The notes beneath the pieces were generated by a model. That model saw nothing but the letters and a program-made list of their open reading frames with translations, had not been told where the DNA came from and ran no database searches. Position numbers and translations under genes: made by a program. Positions 11,708 through 23,166 of a DNA stretch of 64,000 nucleotides are shown one piece after another. Where the stretch lies: the NCBI GenBank assembly GCA_026018925.1, contig JAKSZU010000003.1:185473505-185537504 (forward strand). The letters are read 5' to 3'. The DNA comes from Tupaia tana. Lineage: Eukaryota > Chordata > Mammalia > Scandentia > Tupaiidae. Numbering within the stretch: position 1 is the first letter of the stretch; each line of letters begins with the position of its first letter.

Positions 11708-11718
11708 CCTAAGGAAGA
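11371..11718 (+). mobile_element. tRNA-derived SINE with GAAA-expanded tail
   Basis: Full-length SINE from 11387 (GGGACCAGCACTTAGTGC) to about 11637. A perfect 16-bp duplication, AAAGACCTAAGGAAGA, lies at 11371-11386 and 11703-11718. The usual poly(A) is replaced by about 17 GAAA units, so the tail has become a microsatellite. Confidence 0.93.
11637..11706 (+). repeat. GAAA tetranucleotide microsatellite
   Basis: Near-perfect GAAA array in the tail of the SINE at 11387. Lysine/glutamate-rich (or FLSFFLSF on the other strand) frames across it are artefacts of the repeat. Confidence 0.97.
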
Positions 11719-13005
11719 AATAAAACATGTTCCTCAATATGAATTTTCAACATCATAAAGATACCACTTCACTCCCAAATGAACACATAAATTCAATGCA
11801 ATCCCCAGCTTTTGTTCATGGGTAGGGATTCATGGATCTTTAGAGATCAATTTGGCTATAGCACGTAAAGATGCACATATCATGACTTAGAATTACTACT
11901 GCTAGGAATATGTCCTCCAGGAAAAGTCTTACTCTTATGCATAAGACACACACAAGAATGACCACTGTGCCATTTTTTAAGAAACATCAATAAATATGTA
12001 AGTTGCTTTTAATTATTTTTGATAGCTGAACTGTTTCTTTGTAATTGAACAACCGGCCTGTATGAAGTTGGTTCTTTGGAATTCAGTGACAAATCCTTTG
12101 TAGGCTATTTTCATAGTCATCTTTATGTAATCAAAATAATGTGTGTTCTGTTGTTATTTATTTACCTTTCCTTCTACAGCTACTGCATACTCTTGGATTC
12201 AATTGCTCTCTTCCAAATTTATTTTACTTTCTAGCTGGAACATATCCTTCAGGAATTTTTTCAGAATGAATCTGGTATAATAATTACTATGAGAGACTGT
12301 ATGCCCCAAAATATCTGAATTTGAACCTCACATTTAAGTAGTAATTTTTGTCCATTATAAAATTCTAGTTCTGTCTTCTTCAACATTTTGAAGGTATGAG
12401 TCTGCTGCTTTACCATAGCTAGTGTAACTGCTAAAAAGCATAGTGATGATTTTCTTATTTCTTTGGTATACTATGCTTTTTATTTTTGAAAGATTTTAGA
12501 ACTTAATTTTTTGGGTATCTTTTAAAATCAATGTAGCATGTTTCTGTGTGAGGTCATTCCCAGGCAGTGTTCTGTGTCCTTTTAATTTCGGGGTCTTTTT
12601 CCCTCCCACTACCCTGTCGGAGGGATATCATCTCTACCTGCTACTTGCCTTCTTCACCTCTCTTCACCCTTTCCCAGTGGCTTCTGAGAGTTTCTTATTC
12701 CAGTATTTCAGTCTTTAGCTGTATCCATTCTGATATGTGGCCCGTCTACAGAGTTTTTTGTTTCAGTAATTACATTTAGATACTCAATATTTTCAATTGA
12801 CTCCTCTTACCCCTGCTTTATTATTTCAATATTGTTTTTTACCTGTCTAAGGATAATTACTATACTTATTTTAAATTATTCTTCATTCCTTTCCTCTCAG
12901 TTTATTTTGGTAAATTACTTTTTCATCGAATTTTTCCCCCCTCACATGTTTTTACTATTTTTTTTTTCCTTGTGAATTCATCTTTCATTCTTTTAGGACT
13001 ATCAA
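11719..13005. other. AT-rich DNA, possibly very old LINE remnants
   Basis: T-rich sequence with 'cattttgaaggtatgagtct' and neighbouring text that vaguely recalls degraded L1-type sequence, but nothing firm. No gene seen. Confidence 0.35.
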
Positions 13006-13550
13006 TTGCTTTTGCAAATAATGTCGATCCAGGGTAAGGATAAAAACTTAGGCTTTGCCTGTTCTTCAGTTGAGTACGAGAATGATTATTGCAGTAGAAA
13101 GCCTCAAAGGTTCCAATGTGAATTCAACCATCTGCCAACCACCACCACCAGTAAGCACTCCCACGGCCTCACAGCATCTCATACCCAGCACTTTCTCTTA
13201 AAAATAAGCAGCCTCTACTATATTGTCTAGCCCAATGGAAGAAAGGGAAAGTAGAATAAGAGAATGTTCAAGGGCATCTAAGAGTCGCCACTACCAGCTT
13301 CTCACTGGTTCCAGGGCTGCCCTGACACTGCCTGCCATTCTGCCTGACGCTCCTTTCCTCTCACAGACACGGATCACCCAGAGTAATTCAGAGAAAATAA
13401 AGGCCATGCTAGAAAGCTCTCTGCCAGACAATCCCTTAGGTGTCCTCTCCAGCCTGCCCTATCTTCCATCCTGGGAGCCAAAGGCATTCATCTTCCTAAG
13501 GGTCCCCATATTTTGTGTTAGTTAATGGTTGAGACCCACCCAGCCTGCTT
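13006..13550. other. Unique non-coding DNA
   Basis: Includes open frames of 74 and 100 codons, neither with a recognisable domain or plausible context. Probably chance. Confidence 0.4.
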
Positions 13551-13564
13551 CCCCCCCCCCCCCC
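13551..13564 (+). repeat. Poly(C) run of 14
   Basis: Uninterrupted homopolymer. Length may be unreliable or polymorphic. Confidence 0.9.
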
Positions 13565-13923
13565 ACTATGACATTGCCATTACTGGGTTCAAAGAAGAAA
13601 ACCAGCACTATACAAAGTGCCAGTTTCAGACTCATGTGATTCCAGAAATACTAAGGCTACACAATCAAAACTTTGTCAAGAGAACTTTTTAAAATAAACT
13701 ATAAGATGTAGAGTATTGATAACTGGATGCAGAGGTAAGTTTTGTGCTATCTTTGAACTCAGGTAACACAGCTTTCCTGACCATCCTTAAATCAAAGAGA
13801 ACTTCATAATCAATTTAATTTGACCAAAGCTCACAGGGGCACTAGAGACAGAATATCTGATTACTTTTAACAATTTTGCAAAGGCAGTTACTCCTGATGG
13901 GACTAAATAAACAATCACAGAAA

Positions 13924-13990
13924 TATATCCAGTGGTCCCCAACCTTCCTGGCCCCAGAAACTGGCCCTGTGGGAGACAATCCCTCCAAGG
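13924..13990 (+). repeat. Possible hAT-type DNA transposon end
   Basis: 'cagtggtccccaaccttcct' followed by 'gtgggagacaat' resembles the terminal part of a mammalian hAT-family fossil. Only one end is seen. Confidence 0.45.
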
Positions 13991-14519
13991 ATGCTCACAC
14001 TGCCATTATTGATGATAAGATTGAAAATAAGCCCTTAACATTGAATAAAAATGTATCAAAAGACCTTTAGAATCCCTAAACTATAAAACAGAGACACAAG
14101 ACCAACACCACAGGCTGTTCTGAGGATGCAATGACAACAAAGGGGGTCCTGATCAATCAATAACAATAATGTAATTCCCAGCAATAATGAGCATTTACTC
14201 TTGCCCACTTTTCTCTAATTCTAGACCTAAGCAGATACACATGCAAGCACACATACACACCATAATTCGAACTTTCTCTCTCTCAGCTTTTACTCTAGCC
14301 CCTTCTCTACTCAGTCTGTAGCAAAGACTCGTACTCAACAGAAAAGCATCTTCTACTAACTCTCCATCCACCTGGTCAAGAAGAGAGTTAAATAGAAAAA
14401 AGCAGACGATGACCAAGCAAGATTCATGAGCGCCTTCCTTCTTCTCCATCTAAACACCAAAACTCCATCTTTTTTCCCCATCACTGACTGAACAGGAAAG
14501 GTTCTTGGGGAAAACTGGC

Positions 14520-14690
14520 CCAGCCCTCAACAAGTTCATATTCTATTTTACAAATGAAGCAGCTAAATCCCCTATCAGTTAAATACCCTGACAAAAAGCA
14601 AGCAAGTGGCAATAGGTGAACTACAACACAGGCGTTCCCCCTAAAATAGTATTCTCATTCTCCACGTGGTAGATCTTCAACCAGATGCTC
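14520..14690 (-). repeat. MIR SINE fragment
   Basis: Antisense MIR-like 'attctattttacaaatgaag', then 'aagcaagcaagtggcaatag' where the core's 'agctagtaagtggcagag' is expected. Confidence 0.45.
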
Positions 14691-14900
14691 AAGTATTCTC
14701 AACTCATCATAACCTGTGCAAACAGAATCCAAAGGACAATAACACTCCTCAACACTCCTCAATTCTTCTCTCTTCAAATTTCATCAACCATTTTATTTCA
14801 CAACATTAAAAAAGCTTCTCTATTTATTGGAATGGGTTTCAACCACCTATAGTTGACTTTATGCTACTCTGTTACTGGGCAATTCACCAGGCCGATACAA

Positions 14901-14917
14901 TAGCACCATCTAGTGGT
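14901..14917 (-). promoter_or_regulatory. CTCF-like motif
   Basis: The reverse complement reads ACCACTAGATGGTGCTA, close to the known CTCF core CCACNAGRKGGCRCTA. It lies outside the repeats I recognise. Sequence match only; occupancy is unknown. Confidence 0.4.
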
Positions 14918-15306
14918 AACTGTCAGTAACTGCAGGCTACACAGCACATCTTAGATTCTTCTCTGCATCCCCCAGCCTGTCCATCCCGAACAAGTTATTT
15001 TCACCAAACTTTGAGGAATCATTTACAAAGGAAATCATAAATGTCCCATTATATAAACATAAAATAATTTTGTATTATTTTGAGATTTAGGTAACTACTA
15101 AGTCAATTCTCTTAAACTCATCTATGTAGCTTTCTTTTTTGGGTTTTATTTTTTTTTTTTTTTACTTAGAGGGTTAATATCTATTAAGTTTTTCTAAGTA
15201 TTTTATATGTGTTTAATTCTTGCCAAAACCTTTTGGATATGACCTCCTATGGAGAAAAATAAAACTGAGGAAATGTATAACTTCGTTTTGCCATAAAACA
15301 TGGGCA

Positions 15307-15511
15307 TTTGCCAGAGAGAGAGAGAGAGAGAAAGAGTGTACCCCTAATGGAGCGTGACCACACCACAATCCTATTTCCTCCATTTCTCCTCCCTGTCAGG
15401 ATTTTTGGTGATATTCCTCAAACTCCAGGACCAGGATTTAAGCTGTAGTCAGTCATGTGAGACCCAGCTCCCAACACACAGTGGTATCCACTGCGCTACG
15501 GGGCCAGCCCC
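15307..15511 (-). mobile_element. Second-type tRNA-like SINE
   Basis: Antisense copy. A GA run marks the pyrimidine body, 'ctccctgtcaggatttttgg' is the reversed CCTGACAGGATG block, and it ends GGGGCCAGCCCC at 15500-15511, the head of the GGGCCAGCCC family. Confidence 0.75.
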
Positions 15512-15729
15512 CAAATTTTCTACCTTATCAGCAGACTCCTCCTAGCAGCCTAAAGCATAGCACCAAAGAGGCTACCCATGAACACTAGATATGAGCCACA
15601 TTGCAGATAATGGAAGATCGTCACAATGTGAGGCGAGTGTTAGACACTGCTTTCATTGAAGTTGCTCCAGAGCCGACTGTAGCTCCTTCCTGGGAATCAG
15701 GCCAGTACTCCTCAGTCAAAAGTAGCTGA

Positions 15730-15958
15730 AAGCTGGCCACATAGTGCAGTAGTTAGGTGCTACACAGAGCAGGCTGGATTCTACTTGGTCAACCAGGGTT
15801 CAAGTCCGAGTTCCAATAACTCATCAGGCCTACACGTGTGCTCAGGATCCTGACAGGATGAAAAACTGGAGAAAAAAGGATTGCAACATAAGCAGGTCTC
15901 ATGAAGAGTATGGTATTCTCTCTCTCATACATGCACATGCCTTCTGGGGGGAAAAAGT
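15730..15958 (+). mobile_element. Second-type tRNA-like SINE
   Basis: Head 'agctggccacatagtgcagt', B-box-like GGTTCAAGTCC near 15799-15809, 'aggatcctgacaggatgaaa', and the end 'atgcacatgccttctggggg'. The same architecture as 19207-19455. Confidence 0.75.
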
Positions 15959-16619
15959 CAAATGGCTGCTTCCAAAAGGAATGCAAGTTCTGTCTGATTC
16001 TACTCCCAAATAATAGTATTTATTGAATACTCACTATAAGCTAAAAATCATCATCATCATAATATGAGATATCTTAGATAAACATTGAACAGTACTTCTG
16101 ACAATCTTATTTTTGCCTGGTACTCACTGTTCTATGGAAACTGCCAGTGACATTAAACAAATATATTTAAAACACAAATTTCTAAAATCATGTATCAGTC
16201 CTAAATATCATGAGCTTCTCTGCAGCCTTTCATATCACTGAGTAAGTATTCTTCTTAAAGCTCTCTGACATTTTTAATTATTTGGCCTAAACCCTCTTAG
16301 TAGTAGTTGTTTGCCTGTCTCCGAGTCACATCTCTAGTTTTCGTTTCCTCCATATCTGCAGACGTGTGTATTCCCCAGAGATCTAGCCTGGGACTCACTC
16401 TTTTCCTCCTTTTCATTCTATTTTGACAATCTATCATATTTGTGATTTCAAGTATCATATCGGGAAATACATCTATATCTCCACCCCTGACTTCCAAGCT
16501 CTCGCTTCACGTTTTTGATGACCTACAGGGTATCTCCCACCGGAACTTCAAACTCAGCATATCTAAATCCGCCATTAGCAACTTCACCTCCAAATGCCGC
16601 TTCGGTTGGTTCATTACTT

Positions 16620-16924
16620 CAATCTGTCAGACTTTTTTTTTTCTTTTTTTTTTTTTGAGAGGTTTTCGCTATAGGGCGCATGCGCTCGCCAGACAGACAA
16701 AGAGACACATAGAGACAGAAAGCGAGAAATCACCCCCCAGGGGGGATAGACACGCCACAATCCCTTCTCCTCCAATCTCCTCTCAGGATCTTGGGCACAC
16801 ACGCACATGCACCCGGCGTGAGTTTTAAGCCACCAGGTCTGGGACGCGAACCACAGTCGACTACGTGGGAGTCCAGCGACATAGCCATTACGCTAATTGC
16901 TGGTTCCCCAATCTGTCAGACTTT
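16620..16924 (-). mobile_element. tRNA-derived SINE with target duplication
   Basis: Antisense full-length young SINE: T-rich tail, reversed GAGAGGTTTTCGCTATAGGG, body, head ending TGGTTCCC near 16908. The duplicated target CAATCTGTCAGACTTT lies at 16620-16635 and 16909-16924. Confidence 0.92.
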
Positions 16925-17079
16925 CACTCCTTCTCTTCTTGATGCCTTTGACCTAATGGCTCCAAAAGAAGTTAGCTTTGCATCTCTAGTGAGCTCTCAT
17001 CCCCATTTTCCATCTCTCTCCTGGATTACTTTCCTAATTCAGACCCTCCTGCTCTCTCATTCTGACCACATCTGTCAGC

Positions 17080-17250
17080 AAAATTTGTTTGAAATATATT
17101 TGTTGAAAATCTATCAAGTATGAGGAACTGACTAGGCACCTGGGATATAGCAGAAGTCAAAAATGTTAGCAGCCTTGCTCTGTAGGGACTTAACGTGTAG
17201 GAAAAGAAAGCAAACGAGGAATCAAGAAAGGCGTAAAAATAAATTTCTCA
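17080..17250. repeat. Ancient dispersed repeat fragment, class unresolved
   Basis: 'tatttgttgaaaatctatca', 'taggcacctgggatatagca', 'tgtagggacttaacgtgtag' follow the order seen at 4890-5290. Confidence 0.35.
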
Positions 17251-17254
17251 ACAT

Positions 17255-17785
17255 TTTCATGCTTGTTTTCTTTGTTCAACAGAACAGAAGTCTCTACCAC
17301 CATTTTACACCACACCTATTAAGTAAGCTCTAATGAAACTCAGAAATTGAGAGAAAATTCAGAAGTTTCAAGAAACTGAGAGAAGGCAAAAAAAAAAAAA
17401 GTGAAAATTAAATGCCTAAACTGCATATCTAAACCTCAACTCTTAACATTATAAAACTATTTTCATAAATTAAGAAACAACTTCAAAACTTCTGAGGGTA
17501 AATGGAGTTTTAATTAGGCAAAAAATTGTGCATGTACCTGGCCACAACTAAAACGGTGAAACAACTACCATTTTTTCGTAGGAAGCAAATTAGTAGTGTT
17601 TGCCTGTTTTGATCACTTCACTGGAAACCTAAAAATCTAAATTATGCTTATTATACTTGGAAGGATTAGCTCATCAAATTGATGCTTATTGAGCCTACAA
17701 AGCAATCAACAAGACTTGTGTTTGCTTATGTACTCAATTTTAATTGCTAGATTTCTAAGGCCTTATATACCTGAGTGACTGATTT
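17255..17785. other. Unique non-coding DNA
   Basis: AT-rich, no repeat or gene recognised. An A-run of 13 lies near 17389-17400. Confidence 0.4.
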
Positions 17786-17789
17786 ATCC

Positions 17790-18160
17790 ATTCTTTCTTT
17801 ATTCATTCATCAAACCACATTTATAAAATGTCTACTATGTGTCAGGCTGGTTTCTGGAGTAGAGAAATATGATGTCATAATTATCCTTAAGAAAACTGTA
17901 TTCCAGCATAATAAGGAATTGTGAAACAGTGAGAGAAATGAGAGTTACAGACAGACCACTTAGACTAGGTTGCATGTGGAAGAGGATGGGTAGAAGTCAA
18001 GGAAAGCTTTACCAGGAAGAGACACACAGGTTGGGTCTTGAAGGGTAATGTTTTCAGTCAAGATGGAAAAGGCTATTGCAGGCATAAGTAAAACGATGGG
18101 CTCAGAGTGTGGCATAGCAAGACATTATCCACTGGAGCACCCATCAGTACATGACATGAT
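17790..18160. repeat. Ancient dispersed repeat fragment, class unresolved
   Basis: Begins 'ttcattcatcaaaccaca', 'aaatgtctactatgtgtcag', and continues to 'ggttgggtcttgaagggtaa' and 'aaggctattgcaggcataag'. One of the better-preserved pieces of this old family. Confidence 0.45.
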
Positions 18161-18865
18161 CAGAGCCCCACTTCAGATAGCAGAGGGGGAATGAGCCAGC
18201 TGTCTCAATTAAACAGAAATATCAATAGTGTCATTATTTGAACAAAATGAACAGCTATTAGCCAGCTTCCAAAGTTAGCTTGTTTGACATGTACTCAAAT
18301 GACCAATGACCACACAATATTGTCAGACAACTACATAAAACTGTAAGTCGCTGGTGAACTTTCAGACTATTGACCCTGTAGTTAACCACTTCACAATTCT
18401 TCCAAGACCTTAAATTAACAAACCATGAATGTGCTCAGTTTTTCCAAGGCAGCAATGAACTTACTGAAAGAAATTTTCATTTTGCCTGCCAGTTTGTGTT
18501 ATCTAGTGTTCGGCTATTTGTGTTGTTACCACAGCAACATTTGGACAGATAAATTTGGCACAGAGCATGTGGTACTGCTAAAATAGTGCTTTGTGAGGTA
18601 CTCTGGTACTATTTCCACCAGAAGACTTAGAAACAATGTAACAGAGCCACTGTCTCAACAAGGATCTGAACAGGAAAGGGGGTAAAATGAGGCAATATAA
18701 TAAGGAGCTAGGTTAGATTAGGGCTTCATGGATGGCAGTGCGTAACTAATAGCTCTTACTGGAAAGTCTCTGAGGCAAACAGTGGAGTTAACAACATTAA
18801 TGCCAGTGTGAACTTGACTCTCCCAAAGGAGGAAAGGGCAGGGCAGTCAAGTTTTCCAACTTAAT
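18161..18865. other. Unique non-coding DNA
   Basis: No recognised repeat, gene or RNA over about 700 bp. Confidence 0.4.
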
Positions 18866-18867
18866 TT

Positions 18868-19164
18868 ACCATGGGTCACTTTTTTTTTTTTCTTTTGAGA
18901 GGTTTTTGCTATAGGGCACATGCGCTCGCCAGAAAGACAGAGAGAGACAGAGAGATAGAAAATGAGAAATCACCCCCCAGGGGGCATGGCCACGCCACAA
19001 TCCCTTCTCCTCTATTCTCCTCTCAGGATCTTGGGCATGCACGCACATGCGCCCGGCGTGAGTTTAAGCCACCGGGGTCCAGGACTCGAACCGTGGTCAG
19101 CTACATGGAAGTCCAGCGACATAGCCATTACGCTAACTGCTGGTCCCACCATGAGTCACTTTTT
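18868..19164 (-). mobile_element. tRNA-derived SINE with target duplication
   Basis: Antisense full-length SINE. Target duplication ACCATGGGTCACTTTTT (18868-18884) and ACCATGAGTCACTTTTT (19148-19164), one mismatch. Head ends GCTGGTCCC at 19147. Confidence 0.92.
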
Positions 19165-19206
19165 AACCTAGAGGATCAGGGATCATCCATGAAACAAATG
19201 TTTAAA

Positions 19207-19455
19207 GGGCCAGCCCTGCAGTGCAGTGGTTACACATTGCACTGAAGAAGCCAGTTCCCACATGGCAACCAGGGTTCAAGTCCTGGTAGCTTGAAAAATA
19301 CATTGAGTATGTGACCACATATCCAAATCCTGATAGGATAAAGAATTGGAGGAAAGGGGATTGCTGAGTGACCAGGCTTTATCAGGGAGTGCTCGCTTGC
19401 TCACTCACTCTGTCTCTCTCTCTCATATGCATACACCTTCTGGCATTAGGAACAA
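19207..19455 (+). mobile_element. Second-type tRNA-like SINE
   Basis: Best-preserved example of this type here. Head GGGCCAGCCCTGCAGTGCAG, B box GGTTCAAGTCC near 19271-19281, 'aatcctgataggataaagaa', 'gaggaaaggggattgctgag', TC-rich stretch, end 'atgcatacaccttctggcat'. It shares the tRNA-like head plan with the young family but has its own body. Confidence 0.8.
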
Positions 19456-19539
19456 AACATACATTTAAGAAATTCTGGACTAAATAATCTCATAGTTTTA
19501 GAAAAACTGTATCAATAGAGGAAACTTGAAATAAACTAA

Positions 19540-19985
19540 TCTGAAAAGGCTACATACTATGTGATTTCAGCTATACGATTCTGGTAAAGGCAAATCTATG
19601 GTGACAGTAAAAATAGCAGTGGTTGTCAGGGATTAGGGGAAAGGAGGGGTGAAGAGGCACAGCACAGAGGACTTTTATGTAGGTGAAACTATTCTACATG
19701 ATACTCTAATGGTAAATATATGTCATTATACCTTTGCCCAGACTCATCATATCCAATACCAAGAGCGAACCCTAATGTAAACTGTAGACTTTGGGTGATA
19801 ATGGTGTGTCAATGTAGGCTCATCTAATAACAAATGCACCATTCTGGTGAGGGATGTTGGTGGTGGGAGAGGCTATACACATGTCAGGACCATGGTACAC
19901 GAGAAATCTCTATCATTTTTGTTTGCTTTTGCTGAAAAACTAAAACTGCTCTAAAAGTAAATCTATTTTTAAACTACATTCTATT
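19540..19985 (+). mobile_element. Old L1 3' UTR fragment
   Basis: Recognised from the order 'gtggttgtcagggattaggg', 'gtgaaactattctacatgat', 'accctaatgtaaactgtaga', 'ctttgggtgataatggtgtg', 'aaaactgctctaaaagtaaa', which is the 3' UTR of old placental L1 subfamilies (L1M type). Only the 3' end is present. Confidence 0.8.
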
Positions 19986-20089
19986 TTATATACAAGTTTT
20001 ACAAAATTAGAGGAATATCTTCTCACTGATGTGATGTCTAAGGTCCCTTCTCCACATAGTGAAAAGTGTTCCAGGTGAACAATTATTGA

Positions 20090-20720
20090 ATTAGCCATGT
20101 CCTAGGCACTGTGGTGACAACAGGAGAAGCAGAAATCTTGGTTCCCAAATAGGAAGGGTCTGCGATCACACTGGAAGATAGAAAACAGTTAGAAAGATAG
20201 ATAGGCAGGCAGACAGATATCCCTGAGACAATTAGAAAAACATATTTAGCTGATATTTATTGGGTGTACCCCCTATGCAGGCATAGATATTTAGTAATAA
20301 ATTGTGGTGGTTCTCCTCATAGAGATGGCAATCTATGTGGGGAGAAAAATGTTGAATCAGCAAGCACACAAACAAGGATATGCATGATAAACACCAAAGA
20401 AGACAGCACGTGCTATGTAGCCTAAGTAAAGCAGTTCAATGGGCATTAGTCCATTGAAGTCAGGGGAGCCAGGTTACAGGCAGAGAACCCCTACGTGCTA
20501 AGTCCCTGAGGTAGCAAACAGCTTTCAGTTCCTGGAAGACGCATTACAGAAGGAGGGTGTGTGAGAGGGGAATGGAGAGTGGACAGGGCCCAGTAGGCAA
20601 GGCCTTGTGGACAGGCAAAGGAGTCTGCCTTTTATCTGAGTTGAAAAGGGAAGACTTGGAAGGGCTTTAAGCAGAGAAATCCATAACGTTCTAGATATTA
20701 TAGAATGCTGGGAATCACTC
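20090..20720. repeat. Ancient dispersed repeat fragments, class unresolved
   Basis: 'gatatttattgggtgtaccc', 'gagatggcaatctatgtggg', and later 'aagggctttaagcagagaaa' recall the long form of the same old family. Probably one or two heavily mutated copies. Confidence 0.4.
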
Positions 20721-20920
20721 ATTCGTCAGATTTACTGAATCAGTCATTGACCCATTCTCTGATGAAATGGAAGGAGGAAGCCACTTGGGTTGAAGTTTAA
20801 ATGTGACATCAGCCAAAAGCTCCAGCTATTGGGAGTATTTCATTAGAAAACAAAATTGAGCCTACAAATAGCAAAAAGCTTTCAAATATTCTATTGGCAG
20901 GGCAGTATCTGTGTTTGTAT

Positions 20921-20935
20921 GGGGGGGGGGGGGGG
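20921..20935 (+). repeat. Poly(G) run of 15
   Basis: Homopolymer followed by AGGGTG. A G-run of this length could form quadruplex structures and is error-prone in sequencing. Confidence 0.9.
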
Positions 20936-20939
20936 AGGG

Positions 20940-21279
20940 TGTAGGTTTCATTTTGCATTTATAGAAATTTGAGCCAGCAGGAGAGAAAGCTACTGAGAAA
21001 AAGGAAGGGCAGACTAAAAAGTTTCACTTGTTCTTTACCATCGGTATCATTTTTATGCCCAAGCTTCTGCTGTTATGATAAATTTGTTTTTTGTAAGAGA
21101 TATATTATTAGTTGCTTTTGAGCTGGTGATATGTTTTAGCCAAGGACTGGTTAATAGTCAGTTGAAAGCAAGATAGGTTAGCAAGACCCAAGTGAGTAGA
21201 GTTCAGAGGAAGGAAATAGCTGGTGGTTTGTACAGGCCTCTCCTACCCCACAACTTTTTCTTGCCAGAGCTGAGCTAGG
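20940..21279. other. Unique non-coding DNA
   Basis: Nothing recognised. Confidence 0.35.
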
Positions 21280-21420
21280 AATCAGGAGACTGTCCTGGAC
21301 TACACACTGCTGCATCTAGCTTTGTGGCTATGGGGAAATCATTCACTTCTTTGAGCACTTTTCTTCATTACTTGTAAACTGCAAAAGCTGAGCTATTTGG
21401 TCATGAAGGCACCTTTCCAT
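21280..21420 (+). repeat. MIR SINE fragment
   Basis: 'gctttgtggctatggggaaa', 'tcattcacttctttgagcac' and 'cattacttgtaaactgcaaa' follow the sense MIR core order. Confidence 0.5.
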
Positions 21421-21490
21421 TTGAACCTTCTTTGATTCTATAATTCTCTTTACTGAAAGAAAGCCCACCTTGAGACCTCTCACAGCAGAT

Positions 21491-21503
21491 GGGGGGGGGG
21501 GGG
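21491..21503 (+). repeat. Poly(G) run of 13
   Basis: Uninterrupted G homopolymer. Confidence 0.9.
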
Positions 21504-22180
21504 CAAAGGAGAAGGGAGAAATGAGGGGTTCTGCATTTGAACAGCTGCTGAGTTCACACCAGCTTTGTAACTTGCCCATGTCACCTTCTGGGGACAAGGA
21601 CTGTGCTTGTTAAAGAATAGCCCAGGGGCTATGAGAATACCAAGAAGCAGAAGAATTTGACTGAATGCTCCACAAAGTCTGTTTCATTTTGAATACTCCA
21701 GGCAAATCCATGATGTGCAATTCTACCTCACACTACCACCTAGGGACAGCCACCATCCTCAGGAGGCAGAGATGCTTTTGGAGCTTAGAGTCTGGTTCCC
21801 AGGAGTCACAATCAAAAAGTCATAATCAGAAAGTACGGGATGAGCTTGCTATATGTAAAGTTGTACAGATTAAAAAATCTCCTATTTTACTAAATAATGT
21901 TTGACAGGGGTTTGCCTTTAAACATAAAATGTTCTTAAATGCTTAAAAAGTTATAATGAGGCAAGTTGTTAAAATAAGATTTGCCTTGTAATTGATCATT
22001 GTTAAATCTGGTGATGGTTACGTATGAATTCACTATACTTTTCTCTATTTTCATGTCTGTTTGAAATTTTTCATGTTGAAATTTTAAAAATAGAATGAAT
22101 TTGGTCACTCTAAAATGTATCCAAATTGTATTTTCCAAATATATCTCTCAATTCCATGAAAACAACTAGATGGCTACATA
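21504..22180. other. Unique non-coding DNA
   Basis: No recognised element. AT-rich after 21900. Confidence 0.35.
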
Positions 22181-22183
22181 GGT

Positions 22184-22387
22184 CAGGGCTGGCAAATTAT
22201 GGCCCTTGGGCCAAATCAATATCTATTTTTGTAAACAAAGAAACACAAATATGCTTTTTTTTAAAAAATGTATTATCTCTGACTTTTGTGCTAAGACAGC
22301 AGAGTGGCACAGTTGCAACAAAGACTGTATGGCTCACTTAGCCAAAATGTGCTCTATGCCTTTTCAGAAAATGCTTGCAACCCCTAG
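22184..22387 (+). mobile_element. hAT-type (MER1/Charlie-like) DNA transposon copy
   Basis: Begins 'cagggctggcaaattatggc' with 'ccttgggccaaatc', contains 'tttttgtaaacaaagaaaca', 'gcagagtggcacagttgcaa' and 'gactgtatggctcac', and ends 'atgcttgcaacccctag'. The ends form imperfect terminal inverted repeats (CAGGGCTGGCAAA / TTGCAACCCCT). Non-autonomous, no transposase. Confidence 0.75.
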
Positions 22388-22398
22388 TCTACAGATAG

Positions 22399-22482
22399 TA
22401 TTAGGTCATCAGGAAAGTCATCAAGTATTTTTCTATGTTTTTGTATGCAAAAATGTGTCATGACTTTCCCAATGACCCAATA
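22399..22482. mobile_element. Mariner-like 84-bp palindromic MITE, copy 1
   Basis: TA-flanked palindrome. Left arm 'ttaggtcatcaggaaagtca', right arm 'tgactttcccaatgacccaa'. Same length and arms as copies at 35752 and 40033. TA flanks, perfect size match and near-complete inverted repeats point to a Tc1/mariner-type non-autonomous element, similar in plan to primate MADE1 but with a different sequence. Confidence 0.8.
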
Positions 22483-22629
22483 GTTTAAGTTTCCTTTGGC
22501 ATGTGCATATTGAAAAAATGACAAACACTCCGTACTAACCCTAATGACTCAGACCAGACAATGACACCAGATGTCTAACAGGAACAAAACAACTTGTCAG
22601 GGCTATCCGAAAGAACTCCCTGTGATGAT

Positions 22630-22750
22630 GGAAATGTTCTGTATCTATGCTTATAAAGTGGCCGCTAGTCACATGTGATTACTGAGCATTTAAAGTGTGG
22701 CTAGGGAAACTGAGGAACTAAATTTTTTATTGTATTCAATTTTATCTCAA
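22630..22750. repeat. Ancient DNA-transposon fragment (hAT-like)
   Basis: 'gtggccgctagtcacatgtg' and 'attactgagcatttaaagtg' resemble a known palindromic mammalian hAT-like fossil containing 'ccactagccacatgtggct'. Partial. Confidence 0.45.
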
Positions 22751-22867
22751 GGTAAATACACACACTCTTTGATTTGTAGAGTTTGCCATTCAGTGATTTT
22801 CAGGGTGTAAATACTTCCACTAGGATATAGTTCAGACTATCAAGGTGATGTGATCAAATGCAGAGGC

Positions 22868-23166
22868 AAAGACACACAGGATGGGGAACCAGCAGTTAGC
22901 GTAATGGCTATGTTGCTGGACTCCCACATAGTCAACCACGGTTCACATCCCAGACCCAGTGGCTTAAAACTCACGCCGGGCGCATGTGCATGCATGCCCA
23001 AGATCCTGAGAGGAGAATGGAAGAGAAGGGATTTCGGCATGACCATCCCCCCTGGGGGGTGATTTCTCGCTTTTTGTCTCTATGTCTCTCTCTGTCTGTG
23101 TGGCGAGCGCACGCTCCCTATAGCAAAAAAATCTCTCCAAAAAAAAAAAAAAGACACACAGGATGG
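22868..23166 (+). mobile_element. tRNA-derived SINE with perfect target duplication
   Basis: Full-length young SINE (about 22885-23149). The 17-bp target AAAGACACACAGGATGG is perfectly duplicated at 22868-22884 and 23150-23166. B box is mutated to GGTTCACATCC. Confidence 0.94.

Noticed and set aside
11210-11737. 175-codon frame on the minus strand
   Set aside because: It reads through a GAAA array, a SINE and old L1 DNA; composite by chance.
16442-17123. Overlapping frames of 128 and 110 codons
   Set aside because: Both cross an antisense SINE; the open stretch is SINE sequence repeated in other copies.
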